A stretch of DNA of 64,000 bases from Clostridiales bacterium CCNA10. GTDB lineage: Bacteria; Bacillota; Clostridia; Oscillospirales; Oscillospiraceae. Numbering within the stretch: position 1 is the first letter of the stretch; each line of letters starts with the position of its first letter. The stretch lies in assembly GCA_003573975.1 (NCBI GenBank), contig AP018533.1, forward strand, positions 806,001-870,000, read 5' to 3'. Positions 40,042 to 49,477 of the stretch are shown here, piece after piece. The position numbers and the translations under genes were made by a program. The notes under the pieces are model-generated. The model saw only the letters and a list, made by a program, of their open reading frames with translations, ran no database searches and was not told the origin of the DNA.

Positions 40042-40349
40042 ATGCTCAGGGCAAGTGAATTGCCCCTCTGCTAAGGCTTTCTCTGTGGGTGAAAATGCTT
40101 GTACGGCGCGTCAGCGCCGCTGGCCAGAAGGCCGGTTTTCCATCCCTATAGAATAGCGTCCAATATCAGTTTTAACCGCCTTTACAACACACGCCCCCTC
40201 TGAAAGACTCGATTTCAGAGGGGGCTATTCGCATTGGTTATGTTTTGAGTGGCGTAACGCAAGCCGCAAGAAATCAGCGCTCAAAAGCCCTCAGCAGAAC
40301 AGCGGCCGCCCGTTTACGGGCTGCGGGCCAACAGCGCGTGTGAAAGACG
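40042..40349. other. Gene-free stretch with a stem-loop
   Basis: No credible ORF is present. A 13-bp stem (GCCCCCTCTGAAA, 40193-40225) lacks a T run on either side. The stretch separates the AT-rich scar from the ABC/FtsX operon and looks like remnant sequence. Confidence 0.4.
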
Positions 40350-43022
40350 TCACCCTCCCTGTTCCGCCTCCCGCAGACGCTCTACAACGGTCCGCCGCGC
40401 TGCGGAGCGGTACACGCCCAGAGGCACCAGCACACCCAGCAGGGCAAAGGCCGGGGCCACCAGCAGGATAGGGACCGCGGTAAAGCGGTAGGTGAGAAAC
40501 CAGAACATACTGCCCAGCGCCTTCCCAAGCAAGGGGGAGAGCCCCACAGTCAGGACCAGCGCCGCGGCCACCGCCCCCAGGGCGTAGAGCAGACCCTCAT
40601 ACACCAGTGTAGTCTTGAGCTGCCGCCCTGTCATGCCGATAGACTGGAGGACGGCGAACTCCCGCTTCCGGGTAATGATCCCGGTGAGGATGGCGTTGAA
40701 GAAATTCAGCACCCCCACCAGCCCCACGATCAGGCTCAGCACCCCGCCCAGCAGCAGGAACATGGAGCGGAAGCTCTCAAATTCCGCAGCGTAGGTGGCC
40801 TTGCTCTCATAGTCGAACTGGGGATTTGCATTTTCCGTGTAATCGGCCAGAAATGCCTCCATGGCGGCGTTGGCCTCGCTTGTGGTATCGAAGGCATAGT
40901 ACATGACGCTGTCCGTCCCCGTGTCCCGGATAAAGGTCTGGTCGTTCATCACGAACTCGTCCGCGCCGTAGTAGCGGTAGCTCAGGGCGGAGGGCACCGT
41001 CACCAGGGCGGCCACCTCATACTCTACATCCCGGTACTTCACGGCTCGGGCCACCCAATTCACCTGGCTCAGGTCCAGGTCCTCCGGGTAGACCTCGCCG
41101 GTGTCAGGATCATAGTACTCATACTCCTCCACATAGCGCAGGGTGACCGTGCTCCCCAGCTTGGCCCAGTGGCTGTTCATCTCCGCCTCCCCGTAGTCAT
41201 TGTCGCTGTACACGGCGGCCACATAGTTTCCGCCCGGTTCATACAGCTTGGAGAGGTCCCCCTCCAGTACCTTCAGGTGGTTCAGGGCAAAGGACTCCAT
41301 GCCGTAGATCTGTGCGGTATCCGCCAGCAGCCCCGCCTCATTCCGGTCCTTGAAGTGGACCATGCCGTCCAACTGCTCCGCGTCGTACCACCAGCCCTTG
41401 CTGGCGCGGTAATACTCCTCGGTGACGAACTCCTCCACCGGGCTGGTCTTGCCGTAGATCTTTCCGCCCTCCATGATGCCGCCCTGGGCGTTGATCTCAT
41501 CGACAAGCGTCTGGGGCAGGGCCATTTCACCGTTGAAGAAGTCGCCTCCGGTCTGGAACTGGCCCGCGTCCGCCACGATGAAATCGCTGGCGGTAAAGCT
41601 GGCGATATACTTATCCATATCAAAGCTGTTGGCAAAGGTGGCGGTCACATTCAGCAGCACCACCGCCAGAGCCAGGGAGGTGATGGTGACGGCAGTCTTG
41701 CCCCGGCTGCGGCCCAGATTGGCCCGGGCCATAGAGAGCAGGGACACCCCGCCGGAGGTCCGGCGGGCCCGCGTTTTCCTTCCTGTTCCCCCCTCTGTGT
41801 AGCGCACCGCCTCCACCGGAGACACCCGTCCGGCCACGCGGCCCGGCTTCCGGCAGGAGAAGAACACCGTCACCAGAGAGAACAGGGCGGCCAGCAGGAA
41901 GATGACCGGATCCACGGACACCACGCTCACCACACCGTCCAGCTGGGCGATGACCACCGGAGTCAGCTGTCCACCCACCAGCCAGCCAGCCGCCAGCCCC
42001 AGGGGGATCCCCGCCAGGGACAGGGCCAGGGCCTGATGGCGGATGATGCGCCGCAGCTGGCGCGGGGTGGTGCCGATGGTCTTGAGCAGCCCATAAAAGC
42101 GGATGTCATTGGTGACCGAGATCTGAAACACATTGTAGATGATGAGGTAGCCGGTAAAGCCGATGAGCAGAGCCAGGGCAGCCACCGCCAGCAAGGTGGG
42201 CAGATCCAGGTTTTCAGAGAGCTGAGCCCCGGTATAGCCCCAGTTGACGCCGGTGTCGATGTAGTTATCCCCCGCTGTCCGGCTCTCGTTTTGATAGCCG
42301 TGATGCTCCAAAATCTGTTCCAGGTCCTGGGCGATCTGGCGGGAGCCGCTCTTCAGCATCACATCCATGTTCCAGGTCGCGGTCATGCCGTCCGCCCCCG
42401 GCGGGGTGACCCCTGTCTCCGACAGGACAGCCTCCACACGGCTCTGGGGAATGAGGACGTGGCTGGCGGTGACGGCCTCGTCATACTCCCACCAGCCGCA
42501 CAGGGTGAAGGCCTGGGTCGTCTCATGGCCGTCCACCTCAAAGGTGAGAGTGAACTCCGCCCCCAGCTGCGGCGTGATCCCCAGCAGCTCCAGCACCCGG
42601 GTGTCGGTGGCGGCCTCGTCCGTCCCCTCCTCCGGCAGGCGGCCCACCACCGGGTCGCAGTACATCCAGTGGGCCTGGTTGGGGTCGGAGTAGCCCACCT
42701 CTACATGGGACTTGTTGAAGGGGACCTCCACAGGCATCCCCACAAAGCGCCGCAGCCCCCACTCCTGGATGAGGGGATCGTCCCGCAGCTGGAGGAACTG
42801 CTCCTCCGTCAGGTATTTGAAGCCGCCGTGGGACCAGCCTCCCACCTGGCGGAAGTTGGCCTGCTGGAATCCATCGTTGATGGACAGGGCGATGGTGAAC
42901 AGGGCGGTGAAGAGCACCGTGGTCAGGGCGATGGCCAGCACGGCAACGAGGTTCCGGGTCCTGGCCGCCCGAAGACTCTTCCAGCTGAGGCGGCGGATCC
43001 ACTTTCTGTTTGCCACATTCAT
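40350..43022 (-). CDS. FtsX-family ABC transporter permease (MacB-like)
   Basis: The 890-residue permease has an N-terminal membrane helix (about 25-48), a first large extracellular domain (about 50-265), FtsX helices (about 270-385), another helix near 440 after a basic linker, a second large outer domain (about 470-740) and a last FtsX block (about 755-880). This two-unit build is typical of Firmicutes exporters of peptides or lipids acting in envelope defence. The partner ATPase is 12 bases upstream. The substrate is unknown, and no sensor kinase lies next to it. Confidence 0.88.
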   Translation of the reverse strand: MNVANRKWIRRLSWKSLRAARTRNLVAVLAIALTTVLFTALFTIALSINDGFQQANFRQVGGWSHGGFKYLTEEQFLQLRDDPLIQEWGLRRFVGMPVEVPFNKSHVEVGYSDPNQAHWMYCDPVVGRLPEEGTDEAATDTRVLELLGITPQLGAEFTLTFEVDGHETTQAFTLCGWWEYDEAVTASHVLIPQSRVEAVLSETGVTPPGADGMTATWNMDVMLKSGSRQIAQDLEQILEHHGYQNESRTAGDNYIDTGVNWGYTGAQLSENLDLPTLLAVAALALLIGFTGYLIIYNVFQISVTNDIRFYGLLKTIGTTPRQLRRIIRHQALALSLAGIPLGLAAGWLVGGQLTPVVIAQLDGVVSVVSVDPVIFLLAALFSLVTVFFSCRKPGRVAGRVSPVEAVRYTEGGTGRKTRARRTSGGVSLLSMARANLGRSRGKTAVTITSLALAVVLLNVTATFANSFDMDKYIASFTASDFIVADAGQFQTGGDFFNGEMALPQTLVDEINAQGGIMEGGKIYGKTSPVEEFVTEEYYRASKGWWYDAEQLDGMVHFKDRNEAGLLADTAQIYGMESFALNHLKVLEGDLSKLYEPGGNYVAAVYSDNDYGEAEMNSHWAKLGSTVTLRYVEEYEYYDPDTGEVYPEDLDLSQVNWVARAVKYRDVEYEVAALVTVPSALSYRYYGADEFVMNDQTFIRDTGTDSVMYYAFDTTSEANAAMEAFLADYTENANPQFDYESKATYAAEFESFRSMFLLLGGVLSLIVGLVGVLNFFNAILTGIITRKREFAVLQSIGMTGRQLKTTLVYEGLLYALGAVAAALVLTVGLSPLLGKALGSMFWFLTYRFTAVPILLVAPAFALLGVLVPLGVYRSAARRTVVERLREAEQGG

Positions 43023-43034
43023 GCCGGGGCCCCC

Positions 43035-43703
43035 TTACCGCTCCACGATCCGCCCGTCCTCGATCCGGACGATGCGGTCGGCCGTCTGGGCGATCTCCTC
43101 GTTGTGGGTGATCATCACCATGGTCTGGGCAAATTTCTGGCTGGTGATCTTCATCAGGGAGAGCACATCCTGGCTGGTCTTGGAGTCCAGGTTTCCCGTG
43201 GGCTCGTCGGCCAGGATAATGGCCGGCTTGGCCGCCAGGGCCCGGGCGATGGCCACCCGCTGCTGCTGGCCGCCGGAGAGCTGGCTGGGCAGGCTGTTCA
43301 GCCGCTGCTCCAGCCCCAGGGCCTCGATGACTCGGCCCACATAGTCCTTGTCCACCCGGCCCCCGTCCAGCTGGATGGGCAGGATGATATTTTCATAGGC
43401 GCTGAGCACTGGCACCAGGTTATAGGCCTGGAACACAAACCCGATCTTCCTCCGCCGGAAGATGGTCAGTTCCTCGTCCTTCAGAGAGAAAATGTCCTTC
43501 CCATCCACCAGCACAGAGCCACCGGTGGGGCGGTCCAGCCCGCCCAGGATGTGGAGCAGGGTGGATTTCCCGCTCCCTGAAGTGCCGACAATGGCCACGA
43601 ACTCCCCGTTTTCCACCTGGAGATCCACCCCATCCAGGGCCTTGACCAGGGTGTCCCCCGCTCCGTAATATTTTTTCAGATCCCGTGTCTCCAACACCGT
43701 CAT
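43035..43703 (-). CDS. ABC transporter ATP-binding protein (LolD/MacB type)
   Basis: The 222-residue ATPase has Walker [10 protein letters not shown] (40-48), the Q-loop [14 protein letters not shown], the signature [15 protein letters not shown], Walker [14 protein letters not shown] and a MITHNEEIA switch. The ADEPTGNLD variant marks the FtsX-type exporter ATPases. It is translated just before the 890-residue permease and surely works with it. Confidence 0.93.
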   Translation of the reverse strand: MTVLETRDLKKYYGAGDTLVKALDGVDLQVENGEFVAIVGTSGSGKSTLLHILGGLDRPTGGSVLVDGKDIFSLKDEELTIFRRRKIGFVFQAYNLVPVLSAYENIILPIQLDGGRVDKDYVGRVIEALGLEQRLNSLPSQLSGGQQQRVAIARALAAKPAIILADEPTGNLDSKTSQDVLSLMKITSQKFAQTMVMITHNEEIAQTADRIVRIEDGRIVER

Positions 43704-43821
43704 ATCGATCGTTCCTTTCTCTGGGTCTGGCGGCGGGACAGCCCGGGCTGCCCCGTCTGACGCTATGATACCACAGGAATCTTTCTAGACCCTTTCTGAA
43801 ATCTTTCACCTTTGAAAGGTT

Positions 43822-43859
43822 TCGGAAAGAAATTTGGCGGCCCCGCTATGGGGCCGCCA
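43822..43859 (-). terminator. Terminator of the nuclease operon
   Basis: A 10-bp stem (TGGCGGCCCC and complement, 5-base loop) is followed on the minus strand by AAATTTCTTTCC. Confidence 0.65.
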
Positions 43860-43871
43860 GGTTACGCGGTT

Positions 43872-44738
43872 TTATGGCTTGCAGATGCCGCAGGGTGTAT
43901 AGCCCTGATCCAGCAGCGCCTGCCTGTCTCCGGCAAACTCCTCCCGGTTGGACGGGCTCATATCCGACGCGCCGGAGCAGCCGGGCAGATGGAACTTTTT
44001 GGACTTGGTGTTCAGGATGTAGGTCTCCGCGGTCCCGGACCCGTCCTCTCCCGCCGGCTCCGAGGCCAGGCGGCTCTCCCCAGTGGCATAGTCGATGGAG
44101 ACCCCCGGCTGGTTGTTATAGCAGTAGACGTGGAAATATACGCCCTCCCCCTGGTCCTCCACAGAGAAGGCCTCCATCTCTACTCCCCGGGCCACCAGTT
44201 CCTCCCCCTGAAACACCGGAGTCACCCGGTAGAGGACATGGTTCTCCGTCTCCTTCACATAGTCGGCCACCAGGTTTTCAAAAGGGAGCATCCCCTCCAC
44301 ATTGAGGTAGCGGGTGCCGGTGATCAGGTTCTCCTCGTTGGCGTTCTCCCCAGTGAGCTGAAAGCCCAGCAGGTGGCAGCGGTTATACAGGTACTTCCCG
44401 TCCACATTGTCGTACTTGGCGGTTTTCCAGCCAGAGGGCTTCACCTGTCCGATGGAGCCCCGCTCCTCGGTGGGCATGGTCTCCAGACCCACACAGGCAT
44501 AGGCCGGCCCGCACCGGCCCAGGCTGTCCAGGGGGCTGTACTCCTCAAAGGGCTCCGCCGCCCACTCCTCCTCCGGAAAATTTGGCCGGTTGTCCTCCAG
44601 CACCACATAGGGCTCGCCGGAAAATTCCGGGATGTCCTCCAGGTCGAAGGACGGGGCGGGAGCGGCCGTCCCGCAGGCGGACAGCAGCAGGCACAGCAGC
44701 AGAAGCAGAGATAAGGCGGCTTGCTTGATTCGTTTCAT
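43872..44738 (-). CDS. Secreted DNA/RNA non-specific nuclease, lipoprotein
   Basis: The 288-residue protein has a lipoprotein signal (LLLLLCLLLSAC, acylated Cys about 22). Its nuclease domain (about 60-215) resembles the streptococcal EndA / DNA-entry nucleases, with YNRCHLLGFQLTGENANEENLITGTRYLN holding the catalytic His and metal-binding Asn. The C-terminal module (about 240-288) has KKFHLPGC and GYTPCGICKP, a cysteine-rich domain often fused to such nucleases. It could feed on extracellular DNA. The start at ATG 44738 has AAGGAGAT upstream. It overlaps its partner gene by 4 bases. Confidence 0.85.
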   Translation of the reverse strand: MKRIKQAALSLLLLLCLLLSACGTAAPAPSFDLEDIPEFSGEPYVVLEDNRPNFPEEEWAAEPFEEYSPLDSLGRCGPAYACVGLETMPTEERGSIGQVKPSGWKTAKYDNVDGKYLYNRCHLLGFQLTGENANEENLITGTRYLNVEGMLPFENLVADYVKETENHVLYRVTPVFQGEELVARGVEMEAFSVEDQGEGVYFHVYCYNNQPGVSIDYATGESRLASEPAGEDGSGTAETYILNTKSKKFHLPGCSGASDMSPSNREEFAGDRQALLDQGYTPCGICKP

Positions 44739-45145
44739 TTGACGTAGATCTCCTTTGTAATCATATCGTGGGAGCGGCCGGGGAACTCCGTCTGTCCCTC
44801 CAGCCGCCAGCCCGCCGGCGGCAGATCCAGCCTCCGGTCCGCTGGATAGTGCCGTCCCCAGCGGTACAGGACCAGCCGGTCTGCCCGCTCCAGAGCCGCC
44901 TCCGGGTCCTGGAGCTCCAGCAGGCACAGCCCGTCCCCCTCCGCCGCCCGGGCGGCGGGGTCCCGGTCCACCCGGATGGCGGCAGCCTCCGGCTCTGTGA
45001 ACTGCCGGCGGGAGTAATCGTCCATCCACAGCGCCCCGCCGGCGGCCATGGTCAGCAGGTCCTCCCGGACCCTCCGGTCCTGGCTCTGCCGCCGCCCGTT
45101 GAACGACAGTCCTCCCCGGTCATCCACACACAGGATCAGTGTCAT
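44735..45145 (-). CDS. Small conserved protein encoded with the nuclease
   Basis: The 136-residue protein starts MTLILCVDDRGGLSFNGRRQSQD and contains GALWMDDYSRRQF, LVLYRWGRHYPAD and FPGRSHDMITKEIYV. I know the pattern from clostridial genomes, where it is sometimes labelled ribonuclease Z, but no metal-binding or catalytic motif of that enzyme is present. It is cytoplasmic with no signal peptide. ATGA overlap with the nuclease gene shows translational coupling. An inhibitor or processing role for the nuclease is possible but unsupported. Confidence 0.7.
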   Translation of the reverse strand: MTLILCVDDRGGLSFNGRRQSQDRRVREDLLTMAAGGALWMDDYSRRQFTEPEAAAIRVDRDPAARAAEGDGLCLLELQDPEAALERADRLVLYRWGRHYPADRRLDLPPAGWRLEGQTEFPGRSHDMITKEIYVK

Positions 45146-45184
45146 GGGCTCCCCTCCTCTGGTACAGATGTTTGATTCTTCCTC

Positions 45185-45214
45185 AGTATACCACCTCACG
45201 CCCCCCCTTGGCAA
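45185..45214 (-). promoter_or_regulatory. Promoter of the nuclease operon
   Basis: On the minus strand TTGCCA, 18 bases, TATACT, about 40 bases before the start of the small partner gene. Confidence 0.65.
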
Positions 45215-45238
45215 GCCTCTTCTCCACCGGGACTCCAG

Positions 45239-45267
45239 TTGACTTCTCCCAGTTTTTCCGATAGAAT
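45239..45267 (+). promoter_or_regulatory. Promoter of the SLOG-queH unit
   Basis: TTGACT, 17 bases, TAGAAT, about 60 bases before the TTG start. It is divergent from the nuclease promoter with 24 bases between. Confidence 0.65.
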
Positions 45268-45325
45268 AACTACCGTCAGACGGGGGAAGCCCCGCCGTAC
45301 GTCACTGTGAGAGGAGGCGGGAGCC

Positions 45326-45829
45326 TTGGAACAAGCTGAGACCTGCTGCTTCACCGGACACCGGTCGGACAAGCTGCCCTGGGGCGTCCGGGAGGACGAC
45401 CCCCGCTGCACAGACCTGAAGGCCCGCCTGGCCGCCGCCCTGGAGGCGGAGTACGACGCGGGGACCCGCCACTTCATCTGCGGTATGGCCCGGGGGGCCG
45501 ACCTGTACTTCGCCGAGGCCGTGCTCGCCCTGCGGGAGCGCCGCTCCGGCGTCACCCTGGAGGCCGCCCGCCCCTGTGAGAGCCAGGCCAGCCGCTGGCC
45601 ACAGGAGGAGCAGCGGCGGTATCAGAGCATTTTGGAGCGGTGCGATTATGAGACCCTGGTCCAGCACCAGTACGACCGCTGGTGCATGATGCGCCGCAAC
45701 CGTTATATGGTGGACCGCTCCGCCCGGCTGCTGGCCGTGTATGACGGGGTACCCAAGGGAGGCACCGCCCAGACTCTGGCCTATGCCCTGCGGAAGGGAC
45801 TGGCGGTTACCATCCTGGATCCGGTATAA
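45326..45829 (+). CDS. SLOG-domain protein (DUF1273/YpsA type)
   Basis: The 167-residue protein opens with the nucleotide-binding motif CCFTGHRSDKL, then FICGMARGADLYFAEAVLAL, MVDRSARLLAVYDGVPKGGTAQTL. This is the Rossmann-like SLOG fold, thought to bind nucleotides or nucleotide-derived signals; DUF1273 members are linked to cell division or stress in Bacilli. The start is TTG 45326 behind GAGGAGG. queH follows after 13 bases, so they share a transcript. Confidence 0.85.
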   Translation: MEQAETCCFTGHRSDKLPWGVREDDPRCTDLKARLAAALEAEYDAGTRHFICGMARGADLYFAEAVLALRERRSGVTLEAARPCESQASRWPQEEQRRYQSILERCDYETLVQHQYDRWCMMRRNRYMVDRSARLLAVYDGVPKGGTAQTLAYALRKGLAVTILDPV

Positions 45830-45842
45830 GGAGAGTTTTCCC

Positions 45843-46415
45843 ATGAATACATTGATGCATATCTGCTGTGCCCCCTGTGCCAACCGGCCCATCGCCGCCC
45901 TCCGTGAGGAGGGGATCGGGGTCACCGCCTTCTGGTTCAACCCCAATATCCACCCCTATACCGAGTACCAGGCTCGGAAGCACACCCTGGAGGAATATGC
46001 CAAGGAGATCGCTATGAAACTGGTCATCGGCGGGACCTATGACCTGCGCGGCTTCATCACTCATGTGGCGGACAACATCGACGGGCGGTGCGCCTACTGC
46101 TATCAGGTGCGGATGGAGGAGACCGCCCGCTATGCCGCCGAGCATGGCTTTGACAGCTTCACCACCTCCCTGCTCATCTCCCCCTATCAGAACCACGAGG
46201 CCATCCGGGCCACCGCCCAGGCCATGGGGGCGCGCTACGGCGTGGAATTCCTTGACCGGGATTTCCGCCCCCTGTTCCAGGCGGGACAGGAATTCGCCCG
46301 GGAGCACGGCTTCTATATGCAGAAATACTGCGGCTGCATCTTCAGCGAGGAGGACCGCTATCTGGCCGCCAAACGAAAAAAGGCCGCCCGGCGGGCGGCC
46401 CAGGCCGGGGGCTGA
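45843..46415 (+). CDS. queH: Epoxyqueuosine reductase QueH
   Basis: The 190-residue enzyme performs the last step of queuosine synthesis, reducing epoxyqueuosine in tRNA. The family cysteine set is visible: ICCAPC at the N-terminus (Cys8/Cys9 pair), CAYCYQVRM in the middle, and KYCGCIFSEEDR near the C-terminus. These bind the Fe-S cluster and a second metal. It has a short basic tail. It replaces QueG in many anaerobes. The ATG at 45843 follows AAGGAGAG. Confidence 0.93.
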   Translation: MNTLMHICCAPCANRPIAALREEGIGVTAFWFNPNIHPYTEYQARKHTLEEYAKEIAMKLVIGGTYDLRGFITHVADNIDGRCAYCYQVRMEETARYAAEHGFDSFTTSLLISPYQNHEAIRATAQAMGARYGVEFLDRDFRPLFQAGQEFAREHGFYMQKYCGCIFSEEDRYLAAKRKKAARRAAQAGG

Positions 46416-46471
46416 TTCGGCTCCAATCAAAGAAACGCTCTCCTGTCCAATGGGCAGGAACGCTCAGCCTG

Positions 46472-46790
46472 TCAAAAAACCCGGTCTACCCTTCGTGCGT
46501 AGACTGGGTTTCTGGCATATATAGGCCGAAGCAGGATCCGGACGAACGGAGCAAGCTTCTCCATCCATAGCCAAATGGCCAGTTTTTTCAGATTCATGGC
46601 AGCAAATTTAATCTTCACCCGGTTGGATACCTGGGACAGACCTCTGTACAGTCTTTGCGCAGTCTTTGGAATGGGTGCACAGATGGCGGGTGGAACAGTC
46701 GGCACAAATCTTGAGATCAATTTTATATTCCCAGTATCCGTCCCGGTTGGTAGTGTGGCAGGTCAATGTTTCAGCTTCTCCCATCACTCC
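46472..46790 (-). pseudogene. Remnant of an IS1182-type transposase C-terminus
   Basis: Minus-strand fragments in two frames match the end of this transposase family. One frame gives KIDLKICADCSTRHLCTHSKD, a zinc-finger-like block. A shifted frame gives SQVSNRVKIKFAAMNLKKLAIW, nearly the same as ARVSAWVRLKYAAMNLKKIAIG in the longer copy at 49768-51015. The catalytic part is missing and the frame is broken, so it is dead. Confidence 0.8.
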
Positions 46791-46916
46791 CTCCTCCTTA
46801 TTTTACCCCATATAAATGAAAAAGCCCAGCTTCTTCCGGACTCTTTCGACAGGCTGAAGGCGGGGCACAAGTCCTGCCCCCAACCTGTCGGAAAAGGTCT
46901 GAGTGCTTCTTCCGGC

Positions 46917-46963
46917 AAAAAGCTGACTGTGCCGCAAGTGGAGAAGCCACTTGCGGCACAGTC
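46917..46963 (-). terminator. Terminator of spoIIID
   Basis: A 17-bp perfect stem (GACTGTGCCGCAAGTGG and complement, 46925-46963) is followed on the minus strand by AGCTTTTTG. A second long hairpin lies at about 46849-46895 without a clear role. Confidence 0.85.
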
Positions 46964-46965
46964 CC

Positions 46966-47202
46966 TTACTCTCCTTTATATTTCTTTCTCGTTGCCAGCC
47001 CGCCCCGGATGTGCCGCTCCGCCTTGTTTTCCTCCAAAACCTGCTTGGCCTGGAGGTACAGGGGCCGGTTGAACGCCGGGAGACGTTCTGACAGATCCTT
47101 GTGCACCGTACTCTTGCTGATCTTGAATTTCTGGGCTGCGGCACGCACTGTCGCCTTGTTTTCTATGATGTAAAGGGCCAGCTGACAGGCCCGCTCTTCC
47201 AT
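46966..47202 (-). CDS. spoIIID: Sporulation transcription factor SpoIIID
   Basis: The 78-residue DNA-binding protein has the helix-turn-helix VRAAAQKFKISKSTVHKDLSERL and the basic tail HIRGGLATRKKYKGE typical of SpoIIID. In the mother cell it modulates genes of the sigma-E regulon and helps to turn on sigK. The start is ATG 47202 behind AAAGGAAA; the upstream frame adds 11 Cys-rich residues without support. Its presence shows that the organism can likely sporulate. Confidence 0.95.
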   Translation of the reverse strand: MEERACQLALYIIENKATVRAAAQKFKISKSTVHKDLSERLPAFNRPLYLQAKQVLEENKAERHIRGGLATRKKYKGE

Positions 47203-47343
47203 ATTTCCTTTCACACAGCAACAACTCCCCCGCATTTTGGGTCTGCTGTGCTACTATATGCCGTTGTATCCCCGGATAGAAGGCCCGCCCGACGTCATAA
47301 GACAGCCCCGGGGCGGCATATCTATCCTCAGGGGGGTGAGGGA

Positions 47344-47607
47344 ATGCGGACGAGGATCGCTGAGCTGCGCTGGAAGGAAGTGGTGGACGTACAAAACGGA
47401 AGCCGCTTCGGCTATGTGGAGGACCTGGAAGTGGATCTGGAGAGCGGCCAGGTCCGGGCTCTGGTGCTGCCCGGGCGGCGGCGGCTGTTCGGCCTGCTGG
47501 GCCGGGAGGAGGACCGCTATATCCCCTGGGACCGGGTCCGCCGGTTCGGGGAGGACATCATTCTGGTGGAGCAGGAGCCCCGTCCGGCCCGCCGCAGGCG
47601 GACATGA
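47344..47607 (+). CDS. PRC-barrel protein, YlmC/YmxH sporulation family
   Basis: The 87-residue protein is a single PRC-barrel. RIAELRWKEVVDVQNGSRFGYVEDLEVD opens it, and YIPWDRVRRFGEDIILVE closes it. YlmC/YmxH proteins are conserved in spore formers, but their role is poorly known. GGGGGGTGAGG precedes the ATG. It is divergent from spoIIID (142 bases between starts), so the two may share a sporulation-controlled region. A GC-rich hairpin follows at 47612-47641. Confidence 0.88.
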   Translation: MRTRIAELRWKEVVDVQNGSRFGYVEDLEVDLESGQVRALVLPGRRRLFGLLGREEDRYIPWDRVRRFGEDIILVEQEPRPARRRRT

Positions 47608-47669
47608 CAGCGCCCCGCCGATCCAACAGAACCGGCGGGGCACTTCCAGATGGCCGGACAAAGCTCTAC

Positions 47670-49055
47670 TCAAAAGAACTTGTCCCAATAGCCCATCACA
47701 AAGATGAACAACACGATCAGGGGCAGAACATAGGTCACATAAAACCGCACCCCTCTGGGGAATTTCAATCCGCTGCCTGTGTTGGCCTCCGCCAGGAAGC
47801 TTTCCCAGCCCCAGCCGCGGCGGGAGACGCAGAACAGCAGATAGACCAGAGATCCCAGAGGCAGGATATTGTTGCTGACAATAAAGTCCTCCAGGTCCAT
47901 AATGACAGATCCCTCGCCGAAGGGTTGGATCCCGGAGAGGACGTTAAAGCCCAGCACACAGGGCATGGACAGGATCAGAATGGCGACCAGGTTGACCAGC
48001 ACCGCTTTCTTCCGGCTCCAGCCCCATTTCTCAATAGAGAAGGACAGGATGTTCTCAAAGACCGCGATCACCGTGGTCAGAGCCGCAAAGGACATGAACA
48101 CGAAAAACAGGGAGCCCCACAGCCGGCCCATGGGCATCTCGTTAAAGACGTTGGGCAGGGTGATGAAAATCAGGTTGGGGCCCGCATCGGGGGCCACGTC
48201 AAAGGCAAAGCAGGCCGGGAAAATGATCAGGCCCGCCGTAAAGGCCACAAAGGTATCCAGCACACCCACCCGGACGGCCTCGCCGGCCAGGGAGTGGTCC
48301 TTCCCAATGTAGCTGCCAAAGATGGCCAGGGCGCCAATGCCCAGGGAGAGGGTGAAGAACGCCTGACCCATGGCGGCAAAGATGGCCTCGCCCAGAATCA
48401 TGTTTCCATTGGCATCATACATCAGATTGTGAAAGTCGGGCTTGAGATAGAATTTCAGGCCCTCGGCAGCGCCGTCCAAGGTCACCGAGCGGAAGGCCAG
48501 CACCACCATCACCAACAGCAGGCAGAGCATCATGGCCTTGTTGACCTTTTCCACTCCGTTCTGAAGTCCCCGGGAGCAGACCAGCATACACAGCAGCACC
48601 ACGACCACCATGAATACGGTCATCAGTCCAGGCTCCTGCATCAAAGAGGAGTACTCGTTGGCTACCCCCACAGAATCCAGCCCGGCAAAATCCCCCTTTG
48701 CCATCTTGGCAAAGTAGAGGAGCAGCCAGCCGGCCACCGTGGTATAAAACATCATCAGCAGATAGTTGCCCGCAATACCAACCCAGCTGTACAGGTGCCA
48801 TCTGCTGCCCTTGGGCTCCAGCGTCTGGAAGGACAGGGCAATGCTCCGCTGGCTGGCCCGGCCCACCGCGAACTCCATTACCATGACCGGCAGGCCCATG
48901 ATCACCAGAAACAGCAAGTAGACCAGCACAAAGGCCGCACCGCCATATTTACCCGTGATATACGGAAATCTCCATACGTTTCCAAGCCCGATGGCGCAGC
49001 CTGCTGAGATCAGCAGAAAACCCAGCCGGGAGGAAAAGCTCTCTCGTTTCTCCAC
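47670..49055 (-). CDS. Neurotransmitter:sodium symporter (NSS) family transporter
   Basis: The 461-residue protein has 11-12 membrane helices. The Na+-binding helix 1 motif is GCAIGLGNVWRFPYITGKYGG, and helix 6-8 blocks AIFAAMGQAFFTLSLGIGALAIFGSYI and FMSFAALTTVIAVFEN are present. Bacterial members (LeuT, TnaT) import amino acids with Na+. I choose GTG 49055 because AGGAGG lies 8 bases upstream; the ATG 12 codons earlier has no ribosome site. It stands alone, so the substrate cannot be inferred from context. Confidence 0.9.
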   Translation of the reverse strand: MEKRESFSSRLGFLLISAGCAIGLGNVWRFPYITGKYGGAAFVLVYLLFLVIMGLPVMVMEFAVGRASQRSIALSFQTLEPKGSRWHLYSWVGIAGNYLLMMFYTTVAGWLLLYFAKMAKGDFAGLDSVGVANEYSSLMQEPGLMTVFMVVVVLLCMLVCSRGLQNGVEKVNKAMMLCLLLVMVVLAFRSVTLDGAAEGLKFYLKPDFHNLMYDANGNMILGEAIFAAMGQAFFTLSLGIGALAIFGSYIGKDHSLAGEAVRVGVLDTFVAFTAGLIIFPACFAFDVAPDAGPNLIFITLPNVFNEMPMGRLWGSLFFVFMSFAALTTVIAVFENILSFSIEKWGWSRKKAVLVNLVAILILSMPCVLGFNVLSGIQPFGEGSVIMDLEDFIVSNNILPLGSLVYLLFCVSRRGWGWESFLAEANTGSGLKFPRGVRFYVTYVLPLIVLFIFVMGYWDKFF

Positions 49056-49275
49056 ACACAAAACCTCCTTGTCATCCCACGGTCTCTCCACAGGCCGGGC
49101 TCCGCCTATGCCGGGACCGCATGGCTTTCATTTTACCAGCCCTGCCCCATCCGGTCAACGACTTTTCTTTTCTCTGCACAAAAAAATCCTTTTTTCCCAA
49201 CTGACTCGCGAAAAAAGCCGATTTGGAGCACATTTTCTGCCTTACAAAAATTTTTTGAATTTTTTCAAAAAAAGC

Positions 49276-49304
49276 TTGCCAAACCCAGTCTCCTATGCTA
49301 TACT
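49276..49304 (+). promoter_or_regulatory. Promoter of tRNA-Arg
   Basis: TTGCCA, 17 bases, TATACT, 38 bases ahead of the tRNA. Confidence 0.8.
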
Positions 49305-49342
49305 AATCAAGCCGTCAGGGAGACGGGTTCAAAATTGCAGAT

Positions 49343-49419
49343 GCGGCTGTAGCTCAGTTGGATAGAGTGTTTGGCTACGAACCAAAAGGTCGGGGGTTCG
49401 AATCCCTTCAGCCGTACCA
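49343..49419 (+). tRNA. tRNA-Arg (anticodon ACG)
   Basis: The 77-base cloverleaf has acceptor GCGGCTG with CAGCCGT (a G-T first pair), anticodon stem TTTGG/CCAAA with loop CTACGAA (anticodon ACG, read as ICG after deamination), T-arm GGTTCGAATCC and encoded ACCA. Recombinase and transposase remnants lie directly downstream. Confidence 0.95.
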
Positions 49420-49420
49420 T

Positions 49421-49473
49421 GACGAGTGTTCTTATAGCATTTGAAAAGCTGTAAGAACGCTCGTCTTTTTTTT
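49421..49473 (+). terminator. Terminator of tRNA-Arg
   Basis: An 18-bp imperfect stem (GACGAGTGTTCTTATAGC with its complement) is followed by a run of eight T. Confidence 0.85.
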
Positions 49474-49477
49474 GTTT

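Noticed and set aside
44735-45145. Ribonuclease Z label for the small nuclease partner
   Set aside because: None of the metallo-beta-lactamase motifs of that enzyme are visible, and the protein is far too short.
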